Shown: one piece after another, positions 17,539 through 25,834 of the stretch
How the letters are laid out: each line of letters starts with the position of its first letter
Position numbering within the stretch: position 1 is the stretch's first letter
Origin: CAIKZY01 sp044374195
GTDB taxonomy: Bacteria > Actinomycetota > Actinomycetes > S36-B12
Direction of reading: 5' to 3'
Length of the DNA: 64,000 bases
Assembly (NCBI GenBank): GCA_044374195.1
Contig: JBILOY010000006.1
Location: 1-64,000, forward strand
Translations under genes and position numbers: made by a program
Notes under the pieces: generated by a model
Seen by the model: the letters and a program-made list of their open reading frames with translations, nothing else
Databases searched by the model: none
What the model was told of the DNA's origin: nothing

Positions 17539-18731
17539 ACGCGCGACGGAACGACGTCGGCAACGGGCTTTGCGAACACCAGGATGATCTGCACGACAAG
17601 CAGGATCGGCACGACGACGAATGCTGTGTGAATCGAGAGGCTTGAAGCGAGGGCACCAAGGATGAAGGGCGCGATGGCAATCGCGCCGGTAGCAAAAGCC
17701 AAGGTGGTACCGGAGGCACGGTCTGTCAGGCCGGGAGCGGTGCGCAGGATGCGCGCCATGCTGAGCGGCCAGATGAGCGAGAAGCTTGCTCCGGTCAGAA
17801 AGAGAAAAGTCAGCACCACGGCGGGTGATGTGGTCAGCCAGGTGATCATGAAGGTCACCAATGAGGCGAAGAGCGAGATGCGGAGCAGTGTCTCGGAGTT
17901 CACTCGTTGAGCCAGGCGTGATCCGAAGGCTCGACCGATGAAGATGCCGCCGGTCAGTGCGGCGAGGCCTGCAGCGGCTGCGCCCGCGCTCAAGCCTGCT
18001 TGCTCGCGCAGGAGATCTACTCCCCACAGGCTCAAGCAGAACTCGGTGCCCATGTAGCACGTGCCGGCCATGATCGACCAGTAGGTCAGGCCGGTCAGCT
18101 TGCCGTGAGTCTTGCGAGTGGCGGCGCCTCCCGCCACGCCGTACTCAGCGGTTCGCCGCCCTCGAATGATCTCGATGACGAAGAAGGCGATCACGGCAAC
18201 CACAGCGCCGCCGCGCCAGCCGAGCACGGTCGTCGTGGCGAATCCGACCGCGAGAGGCGCGAGGAGTCCCATCAGTGCCGCGACAGCTGTGCTCTCTGTC
18301 AGCGCGCTCGGGGTCGCCTTGCCTTGGTGAACGCCGATGAAGGCGTTCGCGCCGACCACGAGCAGGTTGCCGAAGAAGCAGGCGATGAAGGCCATCGCGA
18401 GAGTTCCGATGACCTGCAACCCGGGAAGGATGTAGATGAGGATCGAGACCGCTGCGCCCACGGAGGAAAGCCGCATCAGGTTTCCGCGGCCGATGCGATT
18501 GGAGAGCGCGGGCGCGATAGAGGCTCCGATCACGCCTCCGATAGCCAGTGCGGTTCCATGAAGCCCGCCGACAGTCGTGCTGGTGCCCTGGTCGTCACGC
18601 AGAAGGGCAAGTGATGCGCCGAAGGCGTAGACGAACCATGCCCACGCCGACATCGACGCGTAGGAGATGAGAGTCGGTCGGTCGTGGACCGGCTTCGAGT
18701 CGTCGGTTACCGGTGCATCGCCCTGGCTCAT
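17535..18731 (-). CDS. MFS transporter
   Basis: 398 residues, about 12 membrane segments. The loop 2-3 region SNRIGRGNLMRL fits the GxxxDRxGRR-like MFS motif, and FLFLTGASFSLIWPLSMARI lies in the C-terminal half. Its ATG overlaps the serC stop by four bases, so it is translated from the serC transcript. Substrate unknown; an amino acid or drug exporter linked to serine metabolism would be guesswork. Confidence 0.85.
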   Translation of the reverse strand: MSQGDAPVTDDSKPVHDRPTLISYASMSAWAWFVYAFGASLALLRDDQGTSTTVGGLHGTALAIGGVIGASIAPALSNRIGRGNLMRLSSVGAAVSILIYILPGLQVIGTLAMAFIACFFGNLLVVGANAFIGVHQGKATPSALTESTAVAALMGLLAPLAVGFATTTVLGWRGGAVVAVIAFFVIEIIRGRRTAEYGVAGGAATRKTHGKLTGLTYWSIMAGTCYMGTEFCLSLWGVDLLREQAGLSAGAAAAGLAALTGGIFIGRAFGSRLAQRVNSETLLRISLFASLVTFMITWLTTSPAVVLTFLFLTGASFSLIWPLSMARILRTAPGLTDRASGTTLAFATGAIAIAPFILGALASSLSIHTAFVVVPILLVVQIILVFAKPVADVVPSRV

Positions 18732-19858
18732 GCGAGCTGGGAGACGACGTAGTCGATGCTCGCGATCAGCTTGCGTACGTCGGTGGGCTCGACTGCCGGG
18801 AACACCGAGACGCGCAGCTGGTTGCGGCCGAGCTTGCGGTACGGGTCGGTGTCGACGATTCCGTTGGCGCGAAGTGCCTTGGCGATGGCGGTGGCGTCGA
18901 TCGAGTCGTCGAAGTCGATAGTGGCGACAACCTTGGAGCGCTTGGCGGGGTCAGTCACGAAGGGGGTCGTGATCGGGTTGGCCTCGGCCCAGTCGTAGAT
19001 CGCCTTTGAGGATTCCTCGGTGCGCGCGGTTGTCCAGGCCATACCGCCATTTGCGTTGAACCAGTCGACTTGCTCGGCCATCAGGTAGATGGTCGCGAGC
19101 GCCGGGGTGTTGTAGGTCTGGTCGAGGCGTGAGTTGTCGACTGCAGTCTGCAGATCAAGGAACGGCGGGATCCAGCGACCGCCGCCCGAGATCTTCGCAA
19201 CGCGCTCGATGGCTGCAGGTGACATCAGTGCCAGCCACAGGCCACCGTCGGAGCCGAAGTTCTTCTGAGGTGCAAAGTAGTAGGTGTCGAACTCCGTGGC
19301 GTCGACGGCCAGGCCACCGGCACCGGAGGTGGCGTCAATGATCATGAGCGAGTTCGGGTCAGCGCCGGCCACGCGCTTGGGCGTGACCGCAACGCCGGTT
19401 GAGGTCTCGTTGTGTGGGGTGCAATAAGCATCGATGCCGGCCTCTGCCGAGAACGAAGGAGCATCGCCCGGCTCGCTCGTGATGATCGTCGGATCACCGA
19501 GATGCGGTGCCTTCTTGACACCATCGGCGAACTTCGCACCGAACTCGCCGAAGGTCAGGAACTGAGCGCGATCCTCGATCAGCCCGAATGCCGCGGCATC
19601 CCAGAAGCAGGTCGAGCCGCCATTGCCGAGCACGACCTCGTATCCGTCGGGCAGCGAGAAGAGATCAGCGAGACCGGCACGCAGGCGACCGACCTGAGAC
19701 TTCACGGTCTTCTGTCGGTGCGAGGTACCGAGGTAGCTCTGCCACACCGAGGCAAGTGCAGTGACCTGCTCCTCGCGGACCTTTGAAGGCCCTGCACCGA
19801 AGCGGCCATCGGACGGCAGCAGTTCGGCGGGGATGCGAATCTCGGTGGACTCAGTCAC
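18728..19858 (-). CDS. serC: Phosphoserine aminotransferase (mycobacterial type)
   Basis: 376 residues, GTG start behind GGAGAAGAA. PLP enzyme converting 3-phosphohydroxypyruvate and glutamate to phosphoserine (serine pathway; also used in pyridoxine synthesis elsewhere). Visible: LLPSDGRFGAGPSKVREEQ at the N-terminus, GNGGSTCFWDAAAFGL, IDATSGAGG with the PLP-contacting Asp, and the PLP lysine in YYFAPQKNFGSDGG. Ends QLRVSVFPAVEPTDVRKLI. Gene order serC, citrate synthase 2, pdxH is typical of actinomycetes. Confidence 0.96.
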   Translation of the reverse strand: MTESTEIRIPAELLPSDGRFGAGPSKVREEQVTALASVWQSYLGTSHRQKTVKSQVGRLRAGLADLFSLPDGYEVVLGNGGSTCFWDAAAFGLIEDRAQFLTFGEFGAKFADGVKKAPHLGDPTIITSEPGDAPSFSAEAGIDAYCTPHNETSTGVAVTPKRVAGADPNSLMIIDATSGAGGLAVDATEFDTYYFAPQKNFGSDGGLWLALMSPAAIERVAKISGGGRWIPPFLDLQTAVDNSRLDQTYNTPALATIYLMAEQVDWFNANGGMAWTTARTEESSKAIYDWAEANPITTPFVTDPAKRSKVVATIDFDDSIDATAIAKALRANGIVDTDPYRKLGRNQLRVSVFPAVEPTDVRKLIASIDYVVSQLA

Positions 19859-19915
19859 TTCTTCTCCAATGTGGTGTGGGCAGTGCAGTGGTGCTTGTAT
19901 TCGAGTTGTCGTGGG

Positions 19916-21043
19916 CTATCCGCGCGGCGTGTAGCCGGTCGGAGCGACCATCTCGGCATCCCAGCCCGGAACCTGCTCGGGCTTGCGGGGCGCCGGACCG
20001 ATGTACTTCGCCGACGGGCGAACGAGACGACCGGTCTTCTTCTGCTCCAGGATGTGTGCGCTCCAGCCGGCGAGACGGGCGCAGGTGAACATCGAGGTGA
20101 ACAGGTGCGCGGGTACCTCGGCGAAGTCGAGCACGATCGCTGCCCAGAACTCAACGTTGGTCTCGAGTGCCCGATCGGGACGACGCGAGCGCAATTCTGT
20201 GAGCGCGGCCTGCTCAAGCGCCACGGCGACCTCATAGCGCTCTGCGTCGAGTTCCTTCGCAGTGCGACGCAACACGCGCGCGCGAGGATCCTCGGCGCGG
20301 TAGACCCGGTGACCGAAGCCCATGAGTCGTTCGCCGCGATCGAGGACGCCCTTGACGTAGGCGTCGGCATCGCCGGAGCGCTCGACTTCTTCGATCATGT
20401 GCAGAACGCGGGAGGGTGCGCCACCGTGCAGCGGGCCACTCATGGCGCCGATGGCGCCGGAAATTGCGGCAGCGACGTCTGCGCCGGTCGAGGCGATCAC
20501 GCGGCCAGTGAACGTGGAGGCATTCATGCCGTGCTCGGCAGCGGAGACGAAGTAGGCGTCGATGGCCTGAATGTGTCGGGGGTCAGGCTCGCCGCGCCAG
20601 CGGATCATGAACCGCTCGACGATGGTGTTGGCCTGATCGATCTGCTTCTGCGGCACCATCGGCTGGCCGAGACCGCGCGCAGCCTGGGCGACGAACGACA
20701 ACGCCATGACAGACACGTGCGCGAGGTTTTCGCGTGCGGTGTCGTCGTCGATGTCGAGCAGCTGCTTGAGACCCCAAGCCGGCGCGAGCATCGCGATCGC
20801 CGACTGAACGTCGACGCGCACATCGCCGGAGTGAATCGGAATCGGGTAGGGCTCGGCGGGCGGCAGACCGGGATTGAACTCGTTGTCGACGAGTAGGCCC
20901 CAGACATTTCCGTACGAGACGCGACCTACGAGGTCCTCGATATCAACGCCGCGATAGCGCAGGGCGCCGCCGTCGCGATCGGGTTCTGCGATCTCGGTCT
21001 GGAAGGCGATGACGCCCTCAAGTCCCGGTACGAACTCGCCCAT
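19916..21043 (-). CDS. citA: Citrate synthase 2
   Basis: 375 residues with GAGGAG before ATG. Condenses acetyl-CoA or a related acyl-CoA with oxaloacetate. Catalytic residues are in place: His in SGPLHGGAPSRV, His in GFGHRVYRAEDPRA, and Asp/Glu region LETNVEFWAAIVLDF. It is the short actinobacterial paralogue (about 375 residues), not the 430-residue hexameric GltA. Divergent from pdxH. Confidence 0.93.
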   Translation of the reverse strand: MGEFVPGLEGVIAFQTEIAEPDRDGGALRYRGVDIEDLVGRVSYGNVWGLLVDNEFNPGLPPAEPYPIPIHSGDVRVDVQSAIAMLAPAWGLKQLLDIDDDTARENLAHVSVMALSFVAQAARGLGQPMVPQKQIDQANTIVERFMIRWRGEPDPRHIQAIDAYFVSAAEHGMNASTFTGRVIASTGADVAAAISGAIGAMSGPLHGGAPSRVLHMIEEVERSGDADAYVKGVLDRGERLMGFGHRVYRAEDPRARVLRRTAKELDAERYEVAVALEQAALTELRSRRPDRALETNVEFWAAIVLDFAEVPAHLFTSMFTCARLAGWSAHILEQKKTGRLVRPSAKYIGPAPRKPEQVPGWDAEMVAPTGYTPRG

Positions 21044-21169
21044 GGGGTCTCCTCACGTGGAATGTGGCCATTCTTCCGTCCCGACCCCCGTCGTGCGCCA
21101 TGGGGGCGTGAGAAGTGACGAGACTCTCGTCAGGGCGCACCTGAGCCCTCTGAGTGATGGAATGGGGGC

Positions 21170-21868
21170 ATGAGCCTGTGGACCCCGCCCCCTGAGGACA
21201 CCCCTCGCCGGCTGGCCGATCTGCGGGTCTCCTATGACCTCGGCACTTTGGCTCCCGAGGATCTCCCGGCCAACCCGCTCGATGCCTTTCACGGCTGGTT
21301 TGCCGATACCGAGGCGGCCGGGCTGCCCGAGCCCAACGCGATGGTCGTGTCGACTGCCGATGCCTCGGGTGCGCCGAGTTCGCGCACCGTGCTGCTCAAG
21401 GATGCCGATTCCCGTGGTTTCGTCTTCTATACGAACCTGGAATCTCGCAAGAGTCGTGAGCTCGCCGAGAATCCCCACGCCTCGCTCGTGTTCCCCTGGT
21501 TTGCGATTCATCGCCAGGTCACCGTGGTCGGCACCGCGGAGCTCATCGGTCGCGACGAGGTCGAGGCCTACTACCGATCACGCCCGCGCGGCTCTCAACT
21601 CGGCGCCTGGGCGAGTGCGCAGTCGACCGTGATCGACGGGCGCGAACCTCTGGAGGCCCGTTACGCCGAACTGGTCGAGAAGTACGGCGATGACATCGAG
21701 ATTCCGGAGCCCGAGTTCTGGGGAGGCTGGCTCATTCGGCCGTCAGCGGTCGAGTTCTGGCAGGGGCGTCCGTCGCGTCTGCATGATCGCCTTCGTTTCC
21801 GGGCGAGCGTCGAGCGGGCAGAACTTTCGCACTCCGATGAATGGGTGCTCGAGCGACTATCGCCTTAG
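21170..21868 (+). CDS. pdxH: Pyridoxamine 5'-phosphate oxidase
   Basis: 232 residues. FMN enzyme oxidising pyridoxine/pyridoxamine phosphate to PLP. Typical stretches are LRVSYDLGTLAPEDLPANPL, NAMVVSTADASGAPSSRTVLLKD, FVFYTNLESRKSRELAENP, YYRSRPRGSQLGAWAS, and the C-terminal WGGWLIRPSAVEFWQGRPSRLHDRL. PLP is the cofactor of the nearby SerC. The stop codon interleaves with that of the convergent gene at 21865-21868. Confidence 0.96.
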   Translation: MSLWTPPPEDTPRRLADLRVSYDLGTLAPEDLPANPLDAFHGWFADTEAAGLPEPNAMVVSTADASGAPSSRTVLLKDADSRGFVFYTNLESRKSRELAENPHASLVFPWFAIHRQVTVVGTAELIGRDEVEAYYRSRPRGSQLGAWASAQSTVIDGREPLEARYAELVEKYGDDIEIPEPEFWGGWLIRPSAVEFWQGRPSRLHDRLRFRASVERAELSHSDEWVLERLSP

Positions 21869-22149
21869 TTTCCGCGGTTGCGCAGGTAGAGCGTGACGAG
21901 TGCGTCGAGGGTCATGCCCTGCTCTTCTGCTTTCTTCCGCAGTTCCTTGCGAAGTGACTTCGGGATTTCAACCGACAGTTCGACCAGCTTGTCCTTGGCC
22001 GGCGGGCGCATGGTGTCAGATGCCGAGGAGCCCGCTCGAGTCGAAAGGTCCTCATTCGACTGGGTGGCGGGCGCGGGAAGCGTGGGATGCACATCGGCAT
22101 CAGCGGCCTTGCGCAGTGCCGGGCGCGGTGTCGGATCGAAGGTGCTCAT
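21865..22149 (-). CDS. Small ribbon-helix-helix-like protein, partner of ParA
   Basis: 94 residues. A disordered Pro/Ala-rich N-terminus of about 50 residues is followed by a segment KDKLVELSVEIPKSLRKEL and EEQGMTLDALVTLYLRN, which looks like a ribbon-helix-helix DNA-binding fold (beta strand then two helices). It starts within the last bases of the ParA gene (four-base overlap), the arrangement of ParA with a small centromere-binding or adaptor partner. Confidence 0.65.
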   Translation of the reverse strand: MSTFDPTPRPALRKAADADVHPTLPAPATQSNEDLSTRAGSSASDTMRPPAKDKLVELSVEIPKSLRKELRKKAEEQGMTLDALVTLYLRNRGN

Positions 22150-22940
22150 GGGTACTCCCTGACTGCTCGGCCGAACGGATAGAGCAAATTCTCGAGAAGC
22201 TGATCGAAGATGGCGCTCAGCTCGCGACCTGCCGGTGAATCCCAGGCATGAATAGGAATGCCAGCACCCTCGGACTGCGGGATCGCATTGCGCTCCGGCA
22301 CCATCACGGGGCTGACGAGCGGCCCGAAGGCGTCCTGCAGTTCCTGAATGCGCATCCGATGATCGGCAACCGTGGTGCGAGCGCGATTCATCAAGATCGT
22401 GGACGTGCGAATGGCCGGGTTGGTCGAGCTGCGGATGACATCGACGGCCTCGACGGCCTGCTGCGCGCCGTGCAGAGCGAAGTATCCGGGCTCCGTGACG
22501 ACGAGTGCGGCGTCAGAGGCGCTGAGTGCATTGCGAGTGAGCTCGCCGAGTGATGGCGGGCAGTCGATCAGCACGATGTCGTAGGAGCGCGGCACGTTGG
22601 CAAGTGCTGACTTCATGCGCAGCTCGCTGTACGCGCCTTCGCGTGCATTGCGATGCTCGAGTGAGCGCTCAGAGGCGATGACGTGAACGTTCGCGCCCCA
22701 CGGAGTCGGCAGGATCGCGTCGACGGCGATGCCCGGGCGAGCATCGGCGAGGACGTCATTGGTCGTGAACGGAGGGTTGTCGACCCCAAGGCCCATAGTG
22801 GCGTTGGCCTGCGGATCCAGATCGATGACGAGCACCTTGAGGCCGCGATTCCACGCTGCGCTGGCGATGCCCAAGGTGACGGTCGTCTTGCCGACTCCAC
22901 CCTTCATCGAGACAACGGAGATGGTGGGCACGTACCCCAT
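22146..22940 (-). CDS. ParA/MinD-family ATPase
   Basis: 264 residues from ATG 22940; a longer upstream frame exists but shows no N-terminal conservation. Deviant Walker A SMKGGVGKTTVTLG, switch I IDLDPQANATMGLG and Walker B IVLIDCPPSLGELT are all present. ParA ATPases position DNA or protein cargo. The partner is a ribbon-helix-helix-like protein rather than ParB, so this is probably not the chromosomal segregation pair but an orphan cargo-positioning system. Confidence 0.85.
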   Translation of the reverse strand: MGYVPTISVVSMKGGVGKTTVTLGIASAAWNRGLKVLVIDLDPQANATMGLGVDNPPFTTNDVLADARPGIAVDAILPTPWGANVHVIASERSLEHRNAREGAYSELRMKSALANVPRSYDIVLIDCPPSLGELTRNALSASDAALVVTEPGYFALHGAQQAVEAVDVIRSSTNPAIRTSTILMNRARTTVADHRMRIQELQDAFGPLVSPVMVPERNAIPQSEGAGIPIHAWDSPAGRELSAIFDQLLENLLYPFGRAVREYP

Positions 22941-23003
22941 CGTAAGGCTCGGTGCCCGAGTGGCCGGTCCCGTGTCATGGACCAAGTCGACCCTGCGAAT
23001 CCC

Positions 23004-23032
23004 TTGAGTTAAAATACCCCTAGGGGTATAAT
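23004..23032 (+). promoter_or_regulatory. Strong promoter spanning the CsoR-like operator
   Basis: TTGAGT (23004-23009), a 17-base spacer, and a perfect TATAAT (23027-23032). The -10 ends six bases before GTG 23039, so the transcript should be leaderless. The palindromic operator fills the spacer, where a bound repressor would block polymerase. Confidence 0.8.
23014..23029. promoter_or_regulatory. CsoR-like operator 1
   Basis: ATACCCCTAGGGGTAT, a perfect 16-bp palindrome. It matches the general form of CsoR/RcnR-family sites (TACCCC facing GGGGTA), which respond to Cu(I) or, in CstR relatives, to persulfides. It lies between the -35 and -10 of the CPVC membrane protein gene; the ParA start is 74 bases to the left on the other strand. 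Confidence 0.75.
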
Positions 23033-23038
23033 CGCGGA

Positions 23039-23542
23039 GTGTCGACTCTTGTCTCTGCTCTGCGCATGTGGTCACCACGTCAGTGGCAGGTGGCCGCAGG
23101 TGGCGGAATTCTCGTGGCCCTGATCGTTGCCCTTCCGACGGCAGTGATTCCCAACCCGATCTTCGGGCGCGCCATCGGTGTTACCTGGTGGTCATATCCG
23201 GTGGTGGTGATCACCGGAATTCTTGGAGGCATGCTCATTGCGACATACGTGAGGCCGACTGGAATGTCTTTGCCTGCAACCGAGAAGATCGATCGTGAGT
23301 CGAAAATGGGAGTGGCGGGCGCCGCGATCACTTTCTTCGCCGTCGGTTGCCCGGTGTGCAACAAGCTCGTGCTTCTTGCTCTGGGTGCAAGTGGCGCAAT
23401 CAGCTGGTTCGCACCGATTCAGCCATTTCTCGCCGTTGCGTCCGTCGTGCTAATGGCCATCGCACTCGTGGTTCGCCTGAGGAATCAGGTCACATGTCAG
23501 GTGAACTCGAAGCCCAGTGAGGCAACTGCCCTCAGCGAGTAA
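23039..23542 (+). CDS. Membrane protein with CPVC motif, under CsoR-like operator
   Basis: 167 residues, GTG start at the predicted transcription start. Four hydrophobic segments: VAAGGGILVALIVALPTAVI, YPVVVITGILGGMLIATYV, GVAGAAITFFAVGCPVCNKL and PFLAVASVVLMAIALVV. The third carries VGCPVCNKLVLLALG, a Cys-x-x-Cys in a membrane context able to bind soft metal or do thiol exchange; one more Cys occurs near the C-terminus. No family recognised with certainty. Operator and motif together suggest a copper or thiol-stress role (inference). Confidence 0.75.
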   Translation: MSTLVSALRMWSPRQWQVAAGGGILVALIVALPTAVIPNPIFGRAIGVTWWSYPVVVITGILGGMLIATYVRPTGMSLPATEKIDRESKMGVAGAAITFFAVGCPVCNKLVLLALGASGAISWFAPIQPFLAVASVVLMAIALVVRLRNQVTCQVNSKPSEATALSE

Positions 23543-23546
23543 GGGC

Positions 23547-23720
23547 TCAGCCGAAGAGTCGGCTGAAGAAACCGCCTTGCTTCTTGGCTGCTGCCTTCTG
23601 CTCGGCGGTGCAGGTGCACCACTGGCCCTTGGGAACGCCGCTCTTGACCTGAGAGATGTGCTGGCCGCAGCCGGCCCAGGTGGTCTTGGAGCAGGCCTTG
23701 CAGGTGACGGGGCGACACAT
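23547..23720 (-). CDS. 57-residue cysteine-rich peptide, under CsoR-like operator
   Basis: Frame of 58 codons, ATG at 23720 with AGAGGA seven bases upstream. Begins MCRPVTCKACSKTTWAGCGQ; cysteines at 2, 7, 10, 18, 35 and 37 plus His21 could form two metal sites. A Lys/Ala-rich linker leads to a hydrophobic GGFFSRLF end. The core C-x2-C-x-K-x2-W-x-GCG-x-H recalls a short conserved protein of unknown function found in bacteria and fungi. The upstream operator points to metal buffering or thiol response. It converges on the CPVC gene, with only four bases between their ends. Confidence 0.8.
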   Translation of the reverse strand: MCRPVTCKACSKTTWAGCGQHISQVKSGVPKGQWCTCTAEQKAAAKKQGGFFSRLFG

Positions 23721-23750
23721 GGTGATTCCTCTCGATCAGTGAAGGATCGA

Positions 23751-23756
23751 ACTATA
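23751..23756 (-). promoter_or_regulatory. -10 of Cys-rich peptide gene
   Basis: Minus-strand TATAGT overlaps the end of operator 2. It would start transcription about 24 bases before ATG 23720, leaving room for the AGAGGA ribosome-binding site. No clear -35. Confidence 0.55.
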
Positions 23757-23771
23757 CCCCAGGGGGTATAG
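23752..23771. promoter_or_regulatory. CsoR-like operator 2
   Basis: CTATACCCC-AG-GGGGTATAG: perfect 9-bp arms around two bases. Same half-site as operator 1 (ATACCCC/GGGGTAT) with slightly different centre spacing. It covers the predicted promoter of the Cys-rich peptide gene and ends seven bases before the HAD gene stop. Confidence 0.75.
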
Positions 23772-23777
23772 GAATGC

Positions 23778-24407
23778 CTAGCCGGCCAGTAGTTCGCGCA
23801 GGTGCATGAGATCGCGGATCCCCACCGTGGCCACATGGCCATTGAGGGCGGCCGTCACGGCGCCCGAGGCAAGGCCGGCCTGCACGCCTGCCGGTGCGTC
23901 CTCGACGACCACGCATTCGGTGATGTCGATTCCGATCATCGAGGCGCCGAGAAGGAACGGCTCAGGGTGCGGCTTGCCATAGGTGATGTCGTCGCAAGTC
24001 ACGAGGATCGCAGGCGTGATGCCGGCCGCGCCAAGTCGTGCGCGGGCAAGTAGCATGTCAGCGCTCGTGACGACAGCCCACGGGATCTCATTCGCTTCGA
24101 GGAATGCGAAGAGCTCACGTGCGCCGGGCAATGCCACGACCCCGTCGAGATCCTCGCGCTCCGCAACTGTCTGGTCAGCGCACAGATCGGCGAGTTCTTG
24201 GGGAGTGGCATCGGGGAAAAGAGCGCGGACTGTCTCAACGGCGGGCTGGCCATGAAGGATCTCCAGGCGATCTCCCATGCCCATGCGCTCGGCCCACTGG
24301 GTCCAGGAGCGCTCGGTGGCCGCACCGGAGTCGACGATGGTGCCGTCCATGTCGAACAGGACTCCGCGAATGGTGCGCACACTGCCGTCGTCGACACGAA
24401 TCTCCAT
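23778..24407 (-). CDS. HAD-superfamily phosphatase (beta-phosphoglucomutase-like)
   Basis: 209 residues from ATG 24407, preferred over 24425 because an AGGAT lies 9 bases before it. HAD motif I GVLFDMDGTIVDSG with nucleophile Asp, motif II VVTSAD, motif III Lys in YGKPHPEPFLLG and motif IV VVVEDAPAGVQAG are complete. The alpha-helical cap between motifs I and II is of the C1 type used by sugar-phosphate phosphatases and phosphoglucomutases. Exact substrate unknown. Confidence 0.9.
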   Translation of the reverse strand: MEIRVDDGSVRTIRGVLFDMDGTIVDSGAATERSWTQWAERMGMGDRLEILHGQPAVETVRALFPDATPQELADLCADQTVAEREDLDGVVALPGARELFAFLEANEIPWAVVTSADMLLARARLGAAGITPAILVTCDDITYGKPHPEPFLLGASMIGIDITECVVVEDAPAGVQAGLASGAVTAALNGHVATVGIRDLMHLRELLAG

Positions 24408-24432
24408 GCGGGCATCCTGCCGCATGCGGGGA

Positions 24433-25776
24433 TCAGGCGTTCTTCATCTCCTTGAGCACGGAGTAATCGGAGAGCGCGACCTCGCGCTCGGCCTTGTGAT
24501 CGACGATGCGCTCGGGATAGCCCAGCGCATAGCCATCCGGCTGCTCCCAGGGTTCGTGCGCGCGTGCGCCGTCGAGATGAGCGAGTTCGGGAATGTATCG
24601 ACGGACGTAGTCGCCCTCAGGGTCAAACTTCAGGCCCTGCATCACGGGATTGAAGACGCGATAGAACGGCGAGGCATCAGTGCCGCACCCTGCTGTCCAC
24701 TGCCAGCCGTGCGTATTGCTCGCGATATCGCCATCGTGTAGCCACGACATGAACTCGCGGGCGCCGCGCTGCCACGGCAGATGGAGATCCTTGACCAGGA
24801 AGCTCGCCACCACCATGCGCACTCGGTTGTGCATCCAGCCCTCTGCGCGTAGTTGGCGCATGCCGGCATCGACAAACGGGTAGCCGGTGCGCCCTTCGGC
24901 CCAGGCTGCGAATGCTTCGTCGTCGTCGGCCCACTTCATTCGATCGAAGCGATTGTCGAGCGAATCACGAACAGAGCTCGGAGCCTGGCGAAGTACATCG
25001 GCGTAAAACTCACGCCAGCAGATCTCCTTGCGGTACACCTCATCGCTCTCGCCGAGATCGGCAAGCAGGCTGCGCGGGTGAATCTCGCCCCACTTGAGGT
25101 GATGGCTCAGGAAACTGGTGCCGTCGACGTCAGGTCGGTTGCGCGCCTCGGCGTAATCGGCGAGCGAATTCGCACGAAATTCCTCCCAACGATCCCAGGC
25201 GGCTGACTCGCCCGCTGTGGGAAGAGCAACGCCTGCTGGTGCAGCGTGCTCCGGCAGTGGGTCTGAGCCGATCCCCTTCAGTACCCAGTTGAGAGATGTG
25301 TCTGGTGCATCCGCCGGAGCTCGCCATCCGTGGCGGAACCACGTGCGGTAGAACGGCGTGAAGACGCGATACGCGGTGCCGTCGTCCTTTGTCACTCGAC
25401 CGGGCGATACCGCGTAAGGCGAGCCAGTGCGCACCAGTGCAACGTCGCCCAGTGCTGATTCAACCGCCTCATCCCGCTGCATCCCGTAAGGAGCAAAGTC
25501 GGCTGAGATGTGAACGCTTGTCGCTCCCGCTTCCGCGCACAGGGCAGGCAAGACCTCAACCGGGTTTCCGCGGCGAATGACCAGATTTCCATCGAGACTG
25601 TCATGGAGTGAGCGCAGCGATGCGCAGAGGTAGGCGAGGCGCACATCGCCGGCGGCATCCCACAGTCGTGGGTCAATGACGAAGACCGGGATAACTGGTC
25701 CATCAGCGATCGCGGCACTCAAGGCAGGATTGTCGAGCAGGCGCAGATCTCGGCGAAACCACATGACACTCGACAT
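24433..25776 (-). CDS. phrB: Deoxyribodipyrimidine photolyase
   Basis: 447 residues from ATG 25776. Class I photolyase/cryptochrome fold: N-terminal antenna domain (VMWFRRDLRLLDNPAL), then the FAD-binding domain with FLSHHLKWGEIHPRSLL, ICWREFYADVL, TGYPFVDAGMRQL, WMHNRVRMVVASFLVKDL, and GWQWTAGCGTDASPFYRVFNP. Repairs cyclobutane pyrimidine dimers with light, using FADH-. The complete signature favours a CPD photolyase over a cryptochrome. TACCCT six bases upstream suggests a leaderless transcript. Confidence 0.95.
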   Translation of the reverse strand: MSSVMWFRRDLRLLDNPALSAAIADGPVIPVFVIDPRLWDAAGDVRLAYLCASLRSLHDSLDGNLVIRRGNPVEVLPALCAEAGATSVHISADFAPYGMQRDEAVESALGDVALVRTGSPYAVSPGRVTKDDGTAYRVFTPFYRTWFRHGWRAPADAPDTSLNWVLKGIGSDPLPEHAAPAGVALPTAGESAAWDRWEEFRANSLADYAEARNRPDVDGTSFLSHHLKWGEIHPRSLLADLGESDEVYRKEICWREFYADVLRQAPSSVRDSLDNRFDRMKWADDDEAFAAWAEGRTGYPFVDAGMRQLRAEGWMHNRVRMVVASFLVKDLHLPWQRGAREFMSWLHDGDIASNTHGWQWTAGCGTDASPFYRVFNPVMQGLKFDPEGDYVRRYIPELAHLDGARAHEPWEQPDGYALGYPERIVDHKAEREVALSDYSVLKEMKNA

Positions 25777-25782
25777 GACTCC

Positions 25783-25788
25783 AGGGTA
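25783..25788 (-). promoter_or_regulatory. -10 of leaderless photolyase gene
   Basis: Minus-strand TACCCT, then GGAGTC, then ATG 25776. The GGAG may add weak ribosome contact, but the geometry matches the leaderless group. Confidence 0.5.
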
Positions 25789-25822
25789 GGGGCGTGCGCC
25801 TGACCCTGCATGAGCCGAGTGA

Positions 25823-25828
25823 CACACT
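25823..25828 (+). promoter_or_regulatory. Candidate -10 of ZIP transporter gene
   Basis: CACACT ends six bases before ATG 25835; the conserved A at position 2 and T at position 6 are kept. Confidence 0.35.
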
Positions 25829-25834
25829 GGCGAC

